A stretch of 28,121 nucleotides of DNA, taken from positions 64,001-92,121 of the forward strand of contig JABFUD020000315.1 in the NCBI GenBank assembly GCA_014529385.2, read 5' to 3'. This DNA is from Adiantum capillus-veneris (lineage: Eukaryota > Streptophyta > Polypodiopsida > Polypodiales > Pteridaceae). Position 1 is the first letter of the stretch. The number at the start of each line of letters is the position of its first letter. The notes under the pieces were generated by a model. It saw nothing but the letters and a program-made list of their open reading frames with translations. It had not been told where the DNA came from and ran no database searches. Shown here one piece after another: positions 8,073 to 17,828 of this stretch. Made by a program: the position numbers and the translations under genes.

Positions 8073-9869
8073 TCACTCGTTTGGATTGCATCGAGAATTC
8101 AATTTTTTTAGGAGACTAATAAAGTCTCTCACAGATTTACCTTCTTCTCGTTGGGCTTTCTGGAGCTGAGAGGCTACACCCCAAAGTACTCCCTCTCGTA
8201 TGTATTGTTTTAAGAACATTCTCCTAAGAGTAGAGTAGATCGTTTTTTCTTCTACTCTTAAGGTTCTATACCAATCTCTAGCCTTTCCGCTTAGGGTCAA
8301 ACTCAAAGCCTTACACTTATGTAGCTCATTGTGCTCTTCCAAGGAATTGCACACATGTTCAAAGACTTCCATATGCTTTCTAGCATCTCCGTCTCCATTG
8401 AATTTCTGTGTGAGCTTAGCTACTTGAACTGCCTTGCTCCTAGGCTCTCTATCAGGTGCACTACGCATGTTTTCCGCAATAGAGCGACCGATAGTTTGAG
8501 CAAATGCTGCCAAATCTCCTATTTGAGTAGGTATAATGGGTGTATGTGCTCCTGGAACCACATGTGAGATGGGAGTTGGCCTTGGCCTTGACATACGTGC
8601 GGCTCTTGGGTCCCAAATTTCGTATGGTGGTGTACCAGACGGTGGTCCAAAGTTTACAGGCGTGGCCCTAGGCATAGGGGGTGCCTGATATGGCATGTTA
8701 TTATTAAATGGCATGGCCCCACTTGTATAAGAGCTTGGATAATTCCATTGTGGATTGTAAGCTCTTGGAATAATCGGAGGTGTAGGAGCTACATGAGGCT
8801 GAGGTACGACAGGTGCACATGATTGATACATACATGTAGGTATAGTTGGGGGCACTGTGCTACTAGGCATCGGCGCAATATTAACAAATGAACTCCATGG
8901 TGTACTTCTTGTCATGCTCACCACTGGGATATGCATGGTAGCCGTAGTGTCATTAAGAGAAAGATGAGCTAGATCTGGGAAGGTAAAGCTGCCACTTGTG
9001 GGCTCAGATTGTACTGAGGCTCCTGGCGAAACAACATATGGAGGATCAATGGGGCTCACTGAGGGAGTCTCCATTTGTGACAGGGTTGGTTGGTTGGCCT
9101 TTCCTGTATCCAAGAATCTCATTAGGCCTGTTGAAGGCATGTTGATCCCTGTGTTCTGTCTTTCTAACTCGACAATCCTATGGAGGACATCACAGACTTT
9201 CTGTTGTTGCTCATCTATGCTAGTAGCACCCGATGTGGATTGTAGAACATCTAACCAACCCACATGATAGGTGTGTCCTGTGTACCGATCAGTTAAATCT
9301 TCTGCTTGTAGGTCATACTCCCAATTTTCGTTTAGGAATATCCCATCTAGGCCCGGCGTGCTGGAGGTTTCCCTTGAAGTGGAAGCATTATTGCTCCCCA
9401 TAGCTTGCCCCTCCGTGACTGCTACCTTGGAAGCACTCGGTTGCTCGGCTGGCATGATTGTTGTCATAGGAGCCTTTACTTTCAGGGCTTGACTTTGTTC
9501 TAGTCTTCGTAGGTTCTCAATTTCCCTCTCCCTTGTTGCTTGCATATAGCGTTCGATCTCTTGTACTTCGGCAAGACTCCTACCATCGGGTAGTAAAACC
9601 TCAGAGGGAGATAGTCCTAAAGGATCAGGAGATGCAGTGGATGGAACATTCACATGCACACTCTCAAGAATCATAGGGTCCATTTTAGGCATGAATGACG
9701 AATTTATTTCCCCACTCCCTTCATTTATTTCATTTACCGCATGTTCAGAGCGAGTAGCTCTACTAAGGGTCTCTTTTAAGCGGCTAAACACGCTGGACCC
9801 GGTCCGTGGGCCCATGGCATGCATGTCTTGACTTGAACTATCAGGGTTTGGTGTAGGATACCCCTCCAT
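8073..9869 (-). CDS. Gag N-terminal part (capsid-like, Retrotrans_gag-type)
   Basis: Forms the virus-like particle. ATG at 9869 is the first Met in a frame open back to a TAG near 10001. Residues 1-480 are low in complexity and rich in Pro, Ser and Thr, as in matrix/linker regions. The conserved retrotransposon gag domain occupies about 480-598: VAKLTQKFNGDGDARKHMEVF, then LSLTLSGKARDWYRTL and FLKQYIREGVL, then REEGKSVRDFISLLKKLNSRC. The frame is cut by a TGA that interrupts this domain, whose remainder follows immediately in frame. The nearly 500-residue extension before the domain is long for gag. Confidence 0.85.
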   Translation of the reverse strand: MEGYPTPNPDSSSQDMHAMGPRTGSSVFSRLKETLSRATRSEHAVNEINEGSGEINSSFMPKMDPMILESVHVNVPSTASPDPLGLSPSEVLLPDGRSLAEVQEIERYMQATREREIENLRRLEQSQALKVKAPMTTIMPAEQPSASKVAVTEGQAMGSNNASTSRETSSTPGLDGIFLNENWEYDLQAEDLTDRYTGHTYHVGWLDVLQSTSGATSIDEQQQKVCDVLHRIVELERQNTGINMPSTGLMRFLDTGKANQPTLSQMETPSVSPIDPPYVVSPGASVQSEPTSGSFTFPDLAHLSLNDTTATMHIPVVSMTRSTPWSSFVNIAPMPSSTVPPTIPTCMYQSCAPVVPQPHVAPTPPIIPRAYNPQWNYPSSYTSGAMPFNNNMPYQAPPMPRATPVNFGPPSGTPPYEIWDPRAARMSRPRPTPISHVVPGAHTPIIPTQIGDLAAFAQTIGRSIAENMRSAPDREPRSKAVQVAKLTQKFNGDGDARKHMEVFEHVCNSLEEHNELHKCKALSLTLSGKARDWYRTLRVEEKTIYSTLRRMFLKQYIREGVLWGVASQLQKAQREEGKSVRDFISLLKKLNSRCNPNE

Positions 9870-11078
9870 GACTTCGTAGTCAGAGGAAGAATCACTAGAC
9901 GCGATATGAGGATCTTGGGTCGCGCTACCTTGAGTCCCGGCCGAAGGTCCAGAACCTAGGGTGGAGGAATAATGGGTGCCGCGTAAATGGAGGCACTACC
10001 AATATGCTCGTGCTCTAACACTCGTCCAGAGCGTAGGTTCATATGACTTGGATCCCCTAGAAGTGTCACTGAGGGCCCGTGAAGGCTGCTCACCTAGTAA
10101 TTTTGGGTGTTTTGCAACCCAAGTCTTTTCTTATTTTTTGATTTTTGGTCCTTTTTTTCTGACCCAGCTATAGAATAGAACGTATGATAGCTCAAAACGA
10201 GCGTCTCGGTCAGAGGGACGTGCCGTGCTTTACAGACCTCCGTTTGGTCACTTTATGCCCTCGGAATACCTAAAACCGTCAATTTCTAGTAGGGAACTAG
10301 GCCCGAATTAGAAAGTCTAAGGGTGCAAGTGGGAAGAGAAGGGAGGAGAGTGGAGGACTTGCCTCACATGCTCTCATTCCCTCTTGAGGGGGTAGGGTAT
10401 ATATATAAGAGTGAGTCTAGTATATATCATAAGACTGAGGATTGAGGCCTGGGCTTGGGCTTGGGCTTGGGCAAATGATCGCGATCCCGATCAAAATTTT
10501 AGTGTAGCCCCCCAGTAAAAAAATTGTTTTTTTTTTAAAAAGGTTTTTTTTTTTTTTTTTTTTTTGGCGATGATCGCGCGCAGTTTAGGTGACCCTTTCT
10601 TGGCCACACACACTGTCACCCACCTAACCTCCTAGTCAACAACTCACAGACAGCTCACTACCTTATCTGTTTCCTAACAGTGCTGCTAACCACTAACTAA
10701 TCTGTTAACCACTCTCCTAACTGCTTGCGGACAGTAAGCTAATTGTCCACCTACTTCCTCTCTCACTACCTTACTGCAAAGACTGTGTGCAGGCAAACCT
10801 TGACAGAAAACTGTGTACAGACTGTGTGCAAGCAGAAATTGCTAACTGCCTTCCTGCTTATTCATTCACTACAAACAAGCTAACGACTACTAATTGTGCA
10901 ACGGCTGTGTGCAAACAGAAAACACAACATTATGCAGAAATCACAGAACTTGCAGACAACACAGAAATTAACAACTTGCAGAAAAACAACTCATTCTTCT
11001 TCCTCTTCCTCTTCTTTTCTACTACAAACAACTCATAGGAGAAGCACAAAGTGCCTCTTGGGCTTAGTGCAGGGCAAT
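9870..11078 (-). other. Gypsy 5' leader between PBS and gag
   Basis: About 1.2 kb with no convincing ORF. It holds three GGGCTT-type hexamers (about 10447-10470), poly-T runs (about 10529-10565), a GATCGCGATC palindrome near 10479, and a TATATATATA stretch at about 10400-10412. The stretch 10600-11040 is A/C-rich with recurring CTGTGTGCA-like words on the plus strand. Long leaders are usual in this group of elements. Confidence 0.6.
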
Positions 11079-11096
11079 TCCCCGGCAGCGGCGCCA
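11079..11096 (-). promoter_or_regulatory. Primer binding site, tRNA-Asp type
   Basis: The plus strand reads TCCCCGGCAGCGGCGCCA, the 3' end of plant tRNA-Asp with CCA and one A-to-G difference; the minus-strand PBS is TGGCGCCGCTGCCGGGGA. It sits four bases inside the LTR end at 11101, as expected. Confidence 0.85.
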
Positions 11097-11100
11097 AAAA

Positions 11101-11343
11101 TGTGTGCTCCTTGTCGCACTGTCGAAGCAAGGGACTTGCCGATACACCGTGTGCGAGCCACAAATGGCTCCAAGCACACAACAAGACTAATCTAGCAAGC
11201 TCAAGAGAGCAAAGGGTGTGTCACTCACTGCTCTATGCTCGCCTTCGGGGTGGATTCCTCGCTGCGATGAAGAAGAAGCTGCAGTCGTGCTGCGCTCAAC
11301 CGCTTCGCCGCTGTCGTGCCTTCGTAATGCTCGATCGCACACA

Positions 11344-11405
<62 letters not shown>

Positions 11406-11812
11406 TACACACGCACACAAGGAGGTGAAGAAGAAGAAGATGGAGATGGAGATGGAGCAAGAGCACTCTTCTATTGCACAAATGAGAGAATGAGTAAATT
11501 TTAGGTTTAGTTGGCTTTTATATGAGCTCACCCCATTCACACTTGGGCGCCCATGCTTAGCCAACTAATCCCTTGAGTGTCCCAGTTAGAGTGTGTCTCT
11601 CATCGGCGATCACTCTTACCCTTTTCCTATTGGGCCGACAAGCCCGGTACTTGACTCTACCAAATACATAATACACGTCCGTCGTAGGTGATGGGGTGTC
11701 CGTGAGCCGTGAGGGTTAACATGGACTATGATAAATATGGTTGTAAATGGGCTGCTCATGAGGCCGTAATGGTTGCTTATTGCATCAATGTTATGGGCCT
11801 TTGCGGCACACA
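11101..11812 (-). repeat. 5' LTR of the gypsy element
   Basis: Bounded by TGTGTGC at 11101 and its inverted copy GCACACA at 11812 (TG...CA ends), next to the PBS. A TATAAAAG box lies on the minus strand at 11515-11522, followed in the transcript direction by an R/U5-like stretch. A compound (CT)n(CA)n microsatellite sits inside. If the boundary is right, the target duplication would be TCCCT (11813-11817); its partner is not visible in the window. Confidence 0.7.
11345..11406. repeat. Compound microsatellite (TC)n(AC)n
   Basis: About 40 bases of CT repeats run straight into about 20 bases of CA repeats, inside the 5' LTR. The open frames here (SLSLSL, RERERE) are repeat artefacts. Confidence 0.95.
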
Positions 11813-11969
11813 TCCCTTGCTTTTTGAACAAATGAAGAAATATGGTATATCCCATCTATATGTATTATGATTTTGGGGATTAACACTTATACTTACTACC
11901 TTACATCTCGTCTTCGACTCTGACTAAAGGTGTGTAGGATTTATTTACTAATGTCTTTTTATGTTACAG

Positions 11970-12182
11970 GTAACTCCAAAGTATAGATTGATTGCACGTG
12001 TGAGTACTGTCATTGACCCAGAAAAAATAGCGGTAATTAATGCCAAACTCTATAAAGGCAAGAAACAAGTATATGTGGCCCACTTCAATGCTAAATTGCC
12101 TCATAAAACTCGTCTCCGGCCTTATCTCACAAGAGCTTGTAAAGCACAAGGGGCTCCATATGGTTTTCCCGCTTGTAAATGA
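11970..12182 (+). pseudogene. Exon-like fragment of an unidentified gene
   Basis: An open frame of about 70 codons follows a good splice acceptor (TTTTTATGTTACAG ending at 11969) and ends in TGA. The product is basic (INAKLYKGKKQVYVAHFNAK, then KTRLRPYLTRACKAQGAPYG). Composition and the acceptor suggest a real terminal exon, but I recognise no family and see no upstream exon before the LTR that starts at 11812. The gypsy insertion may have cut the gene, or it may be an isolated remnant. Confidence 0.4.
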
Positions 12183-12774
12183 AACCATCTCTGAATATAT
12201 GATTAGCTTTACCTTTCTTATTATTTATCTTTGAAAGCAAGTGTTGGGTGACATCTATAACATGTGGGATACCCATGCATCACCTGCATACGATGCCAAT
12301 GCTAACTAAAAGTTGTGTTGTTTCCATGGGTGCAGGTGAGGGTTACCTTCTCAACTATGGTTTTCAAAGTTCCTTGGCTTGAAGATGGCGGATTTATATA
12401 TCTTCAGGCTCTTGTTTCTCTTGTACTTGTGTATAAAGTCTGTTATGTACTATGAATGGGACTTATACCACCTTCTCATCAAATATGTTTTAGTGTCTTT
12501 TGTAATTTGAAAGGATTATTTGGTGTTTATGCTATATGTTACTGGAACACACACACGCCTAACACCAAGAGTAGTATTGATACTATTCAAATACCTAGTT
12601 ACTATATTCTATCCCTCAACTTCTGTCCTAGGTAGTTTTACCTTGGACCGATCCTTGTGGGATGGGGCTCTCTTCACACTACCCTTATAGGTTCTCCTGG
12701 TTGGTTGAAGGCTGGAGAGGCTACCAGTTCTTACCATTAGTCAGATATTTCTCTAATTAACACTTTTTTTTACC
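12183..12774. other. No recognisable gene
   Basis: AT-rich sequence with no long frame, splice structure or repeat that I can support. A short acetyl-type CA run (ACACACACGCC) lies near 12548. Confidence 0.5.
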
Positions 12775-13398
12775 ATGCAAAACTTAGCACTATCTCAAGG
12801 GTTAGAGATTCCTACTAAGCCTCTTTCTAAAGCCTCGATTCAAGTACGTAGATGCATTCATGATCCTTAGGCATCTGAACTAATAGTAGGAGCTTCTGCT
12901 GATCCAACCAGCTTCTTGGTTCCAACCATGTCGTTTGATAAGTGTGTCCATACCCTCACTTAACTTGTCAACAACTCTAAGGATGGGGTAGCATATCTAT
13001 CTAAATTCATAGAGAAAGTTCCTACTCTGACACTTGCTCACAAAAGAGAGTTATCCAAATTCTCTTTTGAAGGTGCTGAACTGACCAATTACTTACGCAA
13101 ATTATGTGGTCTCACCCCTTGGTTTGTTTCATCTCCTTCCATTCCGGTACAAACATTATCAAATACCTTATTTTGCAGGGACCCCTTGGCCCTAGATACT
13201 GTCAAAGCCTTTTAGAAAGATATGTGTTCTCTTAGCAAGACCTTGCTTATGGAAATGGTACTTAAAGTTTCACGGGTTTTTCCCTTCTTACCATCCAAAC
13301 AAGTTGAAATCAAATCCCTTGGTCTGGACCATCACCTTCGGTTTTTCATGCCAATCTTCTGGCATCTTCAATAGAAGAAGCATGAATCAAAGTATTAA
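12775..13398 (+). pseudogene. Decayed coding sequence, unidentified protein
   Basis: An ATG at 12775 opens a 207-codon frame with protein-like composition (ELSKFSFEGAELTNYLRKLC, SRVFPFLPSKQVEIKSLGL) ending in TAA at 13396-13398. It has four internal stops, all TAG or TAA, each one C-to-T change from a Gln codon, for example CTCACTTAA and GCCTTTTAG. That pattern suggests an old gene decayed by cytosine deamination rather than random sequence. I cannot assign a family. The frame ends near 13400 and related-looking coding continues in other frames to about 14935. Confidence 0.45.
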
Positions 13399-13447
13399 GA
13401 GGCGTCCAGTCTCTTGATAAAGGTGACCTTATTAAATCCCTTTCACT

Positions 13448-14932
13448 ATGCGGTTTCTTGATGCAAAGAAATGTGGCTCAAATACTGGTTTGTATGTATG
13501 TACCAAGGGCTTGATGGAGTTCTCCAAAAGTAACTCTGAGTACTACACTAAGTCTATTTGGAACATTTACAGTGACCCTAAGGCTTCCTCTGAATCAAGC
13601 ATATCTGGACTGATCATTCTATATGGTATGCATATCTGGACTGATCATTCTATATGGTATGCCCTCAACAACTTGAATCTCATGTTTCCTGACATGCCTT
13701 CAGTTCACTACCCCTCACTTTTCTGTTCTTGGCTTGGAGACAGGCCAAGGAACTTTTGTTAACTTATAAGGCTTTTATTCACTTTTTCTCCCTTATGATC
13801 TCTCTACTTAAAGAGCTTGCTACAGAAAAAACTTGGCTTCTTTTGACTACTTATGGTAACTATATTGGTATTAAAACTCTCCTTGGCTTGCTAAAACCTA
13901 ATACGGATGCTGAGGATTCCCCAATTCTTTAAAGACCCAACTGTCTCATATCCCCCACTTCTTCATACACATATTTTATGACTCTAGCCTCCTTTTCTGC
14001 TTAGTCTTATGGAGGGAGAGGGAAAGCGAGAATCATGATTAGAGGGAGAGACAGAGGTTATCCTATCAAACACTTACTAGATTTGTAAATGCAGGTACTA
14101 TGTGATGGGGTTGGCAGAGTGCATCTTATATCTCATGAGGAAAGTGGGCACGAAATTTTTGTTCATTGTGTCTTTGCCAACAAAATTTTAGAATTCTTTT
14201 CACCTCGCTTTATATTTAAGAAATGCTTTCTCTCTCCCTTTGGTAATTTGGATCTACTTAGCCAAGTTAGGATAGGGTGGAGATTTACTAAATCTATACT
14301 ACTTTCTTAGGAAAGGAAAACCCTTCTCTTGTGATTGTCATTTATGGGATGGGTTTACAATGGAATTTGGCATGCTTGGAATGCATGTATGTACCACGGA
14401 TCTCTCTATTATTGGGAATGGCTTTGTAAGATGACTCCTTTCCAAAGGCCTCAATCACATACCTCCTCAACCACTTAGTCCGCACATTTCTTTAAAAGCA
14501 CTTACTGAATGTCTGTCCAACTTGGTCAGTAAAATCCAATTGGATTTATCAATTCAACTTGAATTGAACAAAACATTGGTGGATGTCTTTCCCAGACTAG
14601 TTTCACAACTTCCACAAAAGTGGTTACATACTGAGTCTACATGGCTCACTGTTGATCTTTCCTTAGCCTTTTGCAAGCTTAAATCTAAATGGTTCATTGT
14701 GGGTTTAAATAAAGAGTCAAACACAGCATCTGTCCTCTGCAAAAAACTTATCTTTGAAGTAGATAATAACCGACTCAAAGGTGGGGAATTCTATTACATT
14801 GAAGAAGACTTGGATATTATTATCCTGAGAACATGTAAAATTATGTCTGAATTGGGATTTCAGGAGGAAACGACCAAAATTCCCATCCTATTTCCAACTT
14901 TTAAAAGTCATAAAAGGGTGAAAGCATGTTAA
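13448..14932 (+). pseudogene. Further fragments of decayed unidentified coding sequence
   Basis: Open frames at 13448-13762, 13729-13932, 14089-14310 and 14522-14932 follow each other on the plus strand with ordinary protein composition and frame changes between them. The last, 136 residues, contains WLHTESTWLTVDLSLAFCKL and IEEDLDIIILRTCKIMSELG and ends in TAA. One frame break coincides with a perfect 31-bp tandem duplication at 13599-13660. No known motif is visible. This may be one gene with the 12775 fragment, or several pieces of a mobile element. Confidence 0.35.
13599..13660. repeat. Perfect 31-bp tandem duplication
   Basis: Two adjacent identical units, each beginning GCATATCTGGACTG (13599-13629 and 13630-13660). 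Because 31 is not a multiple of three, it shifts the surrounding frame. Lack of divergence indicates a recent event. Confidence 0.9.
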
Positions 14933-15430
14933 TGTGTCGCTCTTTTTGTGCTAGTTAACATATGCAACAAGCACATCTTGTAAGCATAACACATGGATAG
15001 GACAATCATGTTTTTTCAAGTGTGTGGGCCACCATCATGAACTATACAAAGTGTAATACTTGGACTTTGAAAAAATAAATCGTAATTTTTTAAAATCTCT
15101 AGCAGTTAAGCTTAGTCGTTACGCTGAGGTAGTGGTGTAGTCATGAAGCATGGAGGGAAGCACAGCGCAGGGGCCACAGGTCAGAGAGAGGGAGGAAAGC
15201 AATTGCGAGCTGCAAGTAGGTCTGCAGTCAGAGGCCAGCACTTTTTAGAATGTGTATGATATCACGTGAGTTAACCGGAGAGGATTATTAAAAGACCAAA
15301 ATGTATGAAAATGTATACATACAGAGGGGGTGGGGGTTTTTTAAATAGGCTCACAGTGTAAGTATAGTATGTATATTGGGGTATTATTAATTACCTCTTG
15401 AACGCACGTGATATACGGGTCTTTTGATAG
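14933..15430. other. No recognisable gene; 5' flank or intron of the HAD-like gene
   Basis: No usable frame. It ends in TTTTGATAG before the coding-like sequence at 15431, which would serve as a splice acceptor. Earlier exons of the phosphatase-like gene could lie here or further upstream, but I cannot point to one. Confidence 0.4.
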
Positions 15431-15866
15431 GTGACTGCCCCGGGGTGACAACGCATGAGGCTGTTGCAGATGGTAAAGAAACAGATGATGATGATGAAGC
15501 TTTTATCATGATTACTCATCCCAAACCCAAGACCCCTACAAATAATCAAACAAGCATCTCAGAGGAAACAGTTAGGAGTGTGCAAGAGGAAGGTAGGAGT
15601 GCTCATGAGGAAGGTTTTAGGACTGAGAGTGAGCTGACTGCGCAAGAGACCGGTGATGACAGCCCCCTACGGGGTTTTGTAAACAAAGTGAAATTAAAGA
15701 GAAAAGGTGGCCTAGAACAGATTCTGGAAGAACCTGGGGACAAGAAATGTGATGCCCGTCCGAGCACACTGGATGACATAAACGAACACAGTAGAGGTGA
15801 AAAGAAATCCATTCGCTCACGTGCTTGCAAGAAATTATGTTGAATTTGTTCCCTTTTGTGTCCAAG

Positions 15867-16021
15867 GTATGTAGTGTTAGCAAGCTCCACACCCTGTGGC
15901 ATGTATCTCTCTAGATATTTATAATGGAAAAACTCTTTTCCATATTATATTACTGTGCAACAGTTCATTAGTTTTTGCTTGTCCTTTATGATGTCTTTAT
16001 TCGATACCAGTTCTGTGTCAG
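15867..16021 (+). other. Probable intron of the HAD-like gene
   Basis: Donor AAG|GTATGT and acceptor GTGTCAG|A after a pyrimidine-rich stretch. Removing it keeps the frame, with Arg split across the junction (AG+A). 155 bases is a normal plant intron length. Confidence 0.65.
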
Positions 16022-16408
16022 AGGGCAAGAGAAATTGCAGTTAGTTTCCGTGCATGATTTAAATTATGCCATTGCATGCAAAACCATACGAAAGTGGCGT
16101 ATTGCCAAGGCTAGACAGCTACAAAAAGAAAAAGTCGAGATTGAGAAGCGCCTCGCTAGCTATCTTAAATGCTTAACGAAAATGAATGAGTATTTCAGTT
16201 ATGTTCATCACTCGGGGGAAGTTATTTTTGTTGAGTGGTATGCACTGCGAGACCCAATATGCATGCCAAAGCCATTGCCAGACGAGGGGCGCACTTTGGT
16301 TCTTGATTTAAATGGCCTACTTGTTCAAGTTGTAGATCCAATGCACGGTGAAATTCACCCTAAACATGGAGAGGAAATGATAAAGTACAATGTGCAAGTT
16401 AGAAGGTA

Positions 16409-16852
16409 ACATTAGGAAGTGAATGGGGTCTAAGAGGGCCTCTTTATTTGGTAGTTTAAGGAAGTCAAAGCTCTAGTATTAAGAAATCATTCAAAGGCCG
16501 GAGAGCTGTTGAATTCAGACAGGCAAAACGGCTAGTTTATTTGAATTCAAATTTTCCCCCCAAAATGAAATTTAAAATCTAACGGGCAAAACTATATCAA
16601 GTAACATATCTATGGAAAGAGCTCGGTGTGTAGATTATAGATCTATAATATTCGCTCAAATCAAAGATTGTATGGAGGAGTTATGGAAGGCCTAAAATCA
16701 TAAAGTTGTCCCCTCACCTTTTTGGGGGGGAAAGTGCATCCTTTGACCATTCTTACACACATGGCATGCACCTATTTGTCAAAATGTTAATCACCTCCAT
16801 AATATCATGGCAAATAAAGAGGCCCTCCTAGATCTCATCCTCTTCCTAATGT
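16409..16852. mobile_element. MITE (444 bp) with 42-bp terminal inverted repeats
   Basis: The ends begin ACATTAGGAAG on both strands (16409 rightward, 16852 leftward) and stay matched for 42 bases with five mismatches, including the exact block GAGGGCCTCTTTATTTG. The interior is non-coding. GTA flanks both sides (16406-16408 and 16853-16855), consistent with a 3-bp target duplication as made by PIF/Harbinger-type transposases, although the ends do not look like typical members. It interrupts the HAD domain between motif I and motif II. Confidence 0.85.
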
Positions 16853-17828
16853 GTATTTTGTCATAGAGACAGCCACAAATTTTTGGATTGGTGCCTTTGA
16901 TTCTTCCATATGTATATATGGAGCACTAGCATGGCACCTAAAGTGAATGCAATTTTAGAAACCGTCTTCAAAGAGCAGTGGGCTAAGCTAAGAGGTGTTT
17001 TTACACAGAGTCATTGTAGTGGCCAGCCTTGGCAGATATATAATAAGACTGTATTCTTGAAGGATTTGAGATTGTTTCGGAAGAACTACGACTTTGGGCC
17101 CCAAAACAGTCTAATTATTGACGATAGTATGTACAAAGTGTGCCAGAACCCTGAAAGAAGTTGGCTTGTTACTCCTAAGATAGAGGACCATACCAAAGAA
17201 CGATGGCAAAACTTCTTGATAGATACTTTTAGCAGTTGGCTATTCCTATGGCTGCAACAATCAGAGAATCGTGTAGCATATACAGCTGAAAATGCGTTTG
17301 ATACTGCCCCAGATTTTTTTTCACAACAAGTGATCAGGAAGCTGGAATAAAAAATGCACGGTTGCAACGAGGCCCAATGTAATGAAGCCATCCGTATGAG
17401 ACAAAAGGGAGGCTGATGAAGAAGCTGAAAGACATAAGGGAGAGAGGCTACAAAGGGACAAATTAGAGAAGCAGCAACAAGAAGAAGAAGAAAGAGAGTT
17501 GCAAGAACCAAAAGCTTAGCAAGAAGAAGAAAGAGAGCAAGACCCAAAAGCTCAACAAACAAAGAAGCAAACGGACACTGGGCAAAAGCGAGTGTATAAG
17601 CACGCTAAACCACGATCTTGTCCAGAGTAGGAGGCTCTCTGCAGTTTTGTAACATTATGAGGGAAATGTGTAAATTGTGTTTCCAATGTTTGTAACTATT
17701 CCAACATTCACTTTAGATAGTAATGATCAGATCCTGTACTATTCTTTTTTTGAAGACAATACTATGTGTACTATTGGCGTCTTGTAAACATTGAATTTGT
17801 ATACATTCTCGTTGGAAATCAGCAGAGG

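Larger units (their letters stand above)
1..11812 (-). mobile_element. Ty3/gypsy LTR retrotransposon, non-chromoviral, decayed; 3' end unresolved
   Basis: Going right to left the order is 5' LTR, tRNA-Asp-type PBS, leader, gag, protease, RT, RNase H, integrase and an extra protease-like domain. PR-RT-RH-INT order defines Ty3/gypsy. RT wording (LKKVNAATRRDHYPLP, FLDGYSGYNQI), the tRNA-Asp primer and the lack of a chromodomain after the integrase point to the Athila/Tat-type branch; this is a judgement from memory, not a tree. Stops lie at 8073 (TGA), 4888 (TAG), 4309 (TAG) and 1813 (TAA). There is a frame change near 6350, a small deletion near 3370 and indels near 2800, so it cannot be autonomous as it stands. 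The left boundary is uncertain: the sequence left of 470 looks LTR-like but does not match the 5' LTR. Confidence 0.85.
15431..17630 (+). pseudogene. FCP1/SCP-type HAD phosphatase-like gene, broken
   Basis: Parts in order: an acidic N-terminal region (15431-15866; ADGKETDDDDEAF); an intron at 15867-16021 (AAG|GTATGT...GTGTCAG), which joins the two sides in the same phase; a basic helical segment (KARQLQKEKVEIEKR); the HAD motif I TLVLDLNGLL at 16305-16322; a MITE at 16409-16852; then FLDWC, YIWSTSMAPKVN (motif II), the conserved Lys (FLKDL) and SLIIDDSMYK (motif III). A Lys/Glu/Gln-rich coiled tail reaches a stop at 17628. In FCP1-homology enzymes motif I is DxDGT; here the second Asp is Asn. 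Breaks: TGA at 15841, the MITE, TGA at 16898, TAA at 17348 and a frame change into the tail. Family assignment is good; whether the ancestor was an active phosphatase is unclear. Confidence 0.75.

Noticed and set aside
10440-10475. GGGCTT repeats as interstitial telomere
   Set aside because: The plant telomere unit is TTTAGGG; only about three copies of a different hexamer.
11050-11493. Overlapping frames on both strands through CT/CA repeats
   Set aside because: Low-complexity translations (SLSLSL, RERERE, HTHTHT) produced by the microsatellite.
12775-13398. A variant genetic code in which TAG/TAA mean Gln
   Set aside because: The rest of the window is plant-like, and the other remnants also have TGA stops, frameshifts and deletions; decay explains the stops better.
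17086-17562. Minus-strand 158-codon frame rich in Leu
   Set aside because: Antisense of the Lys/Glu-rich tail of the HAD-like gene.
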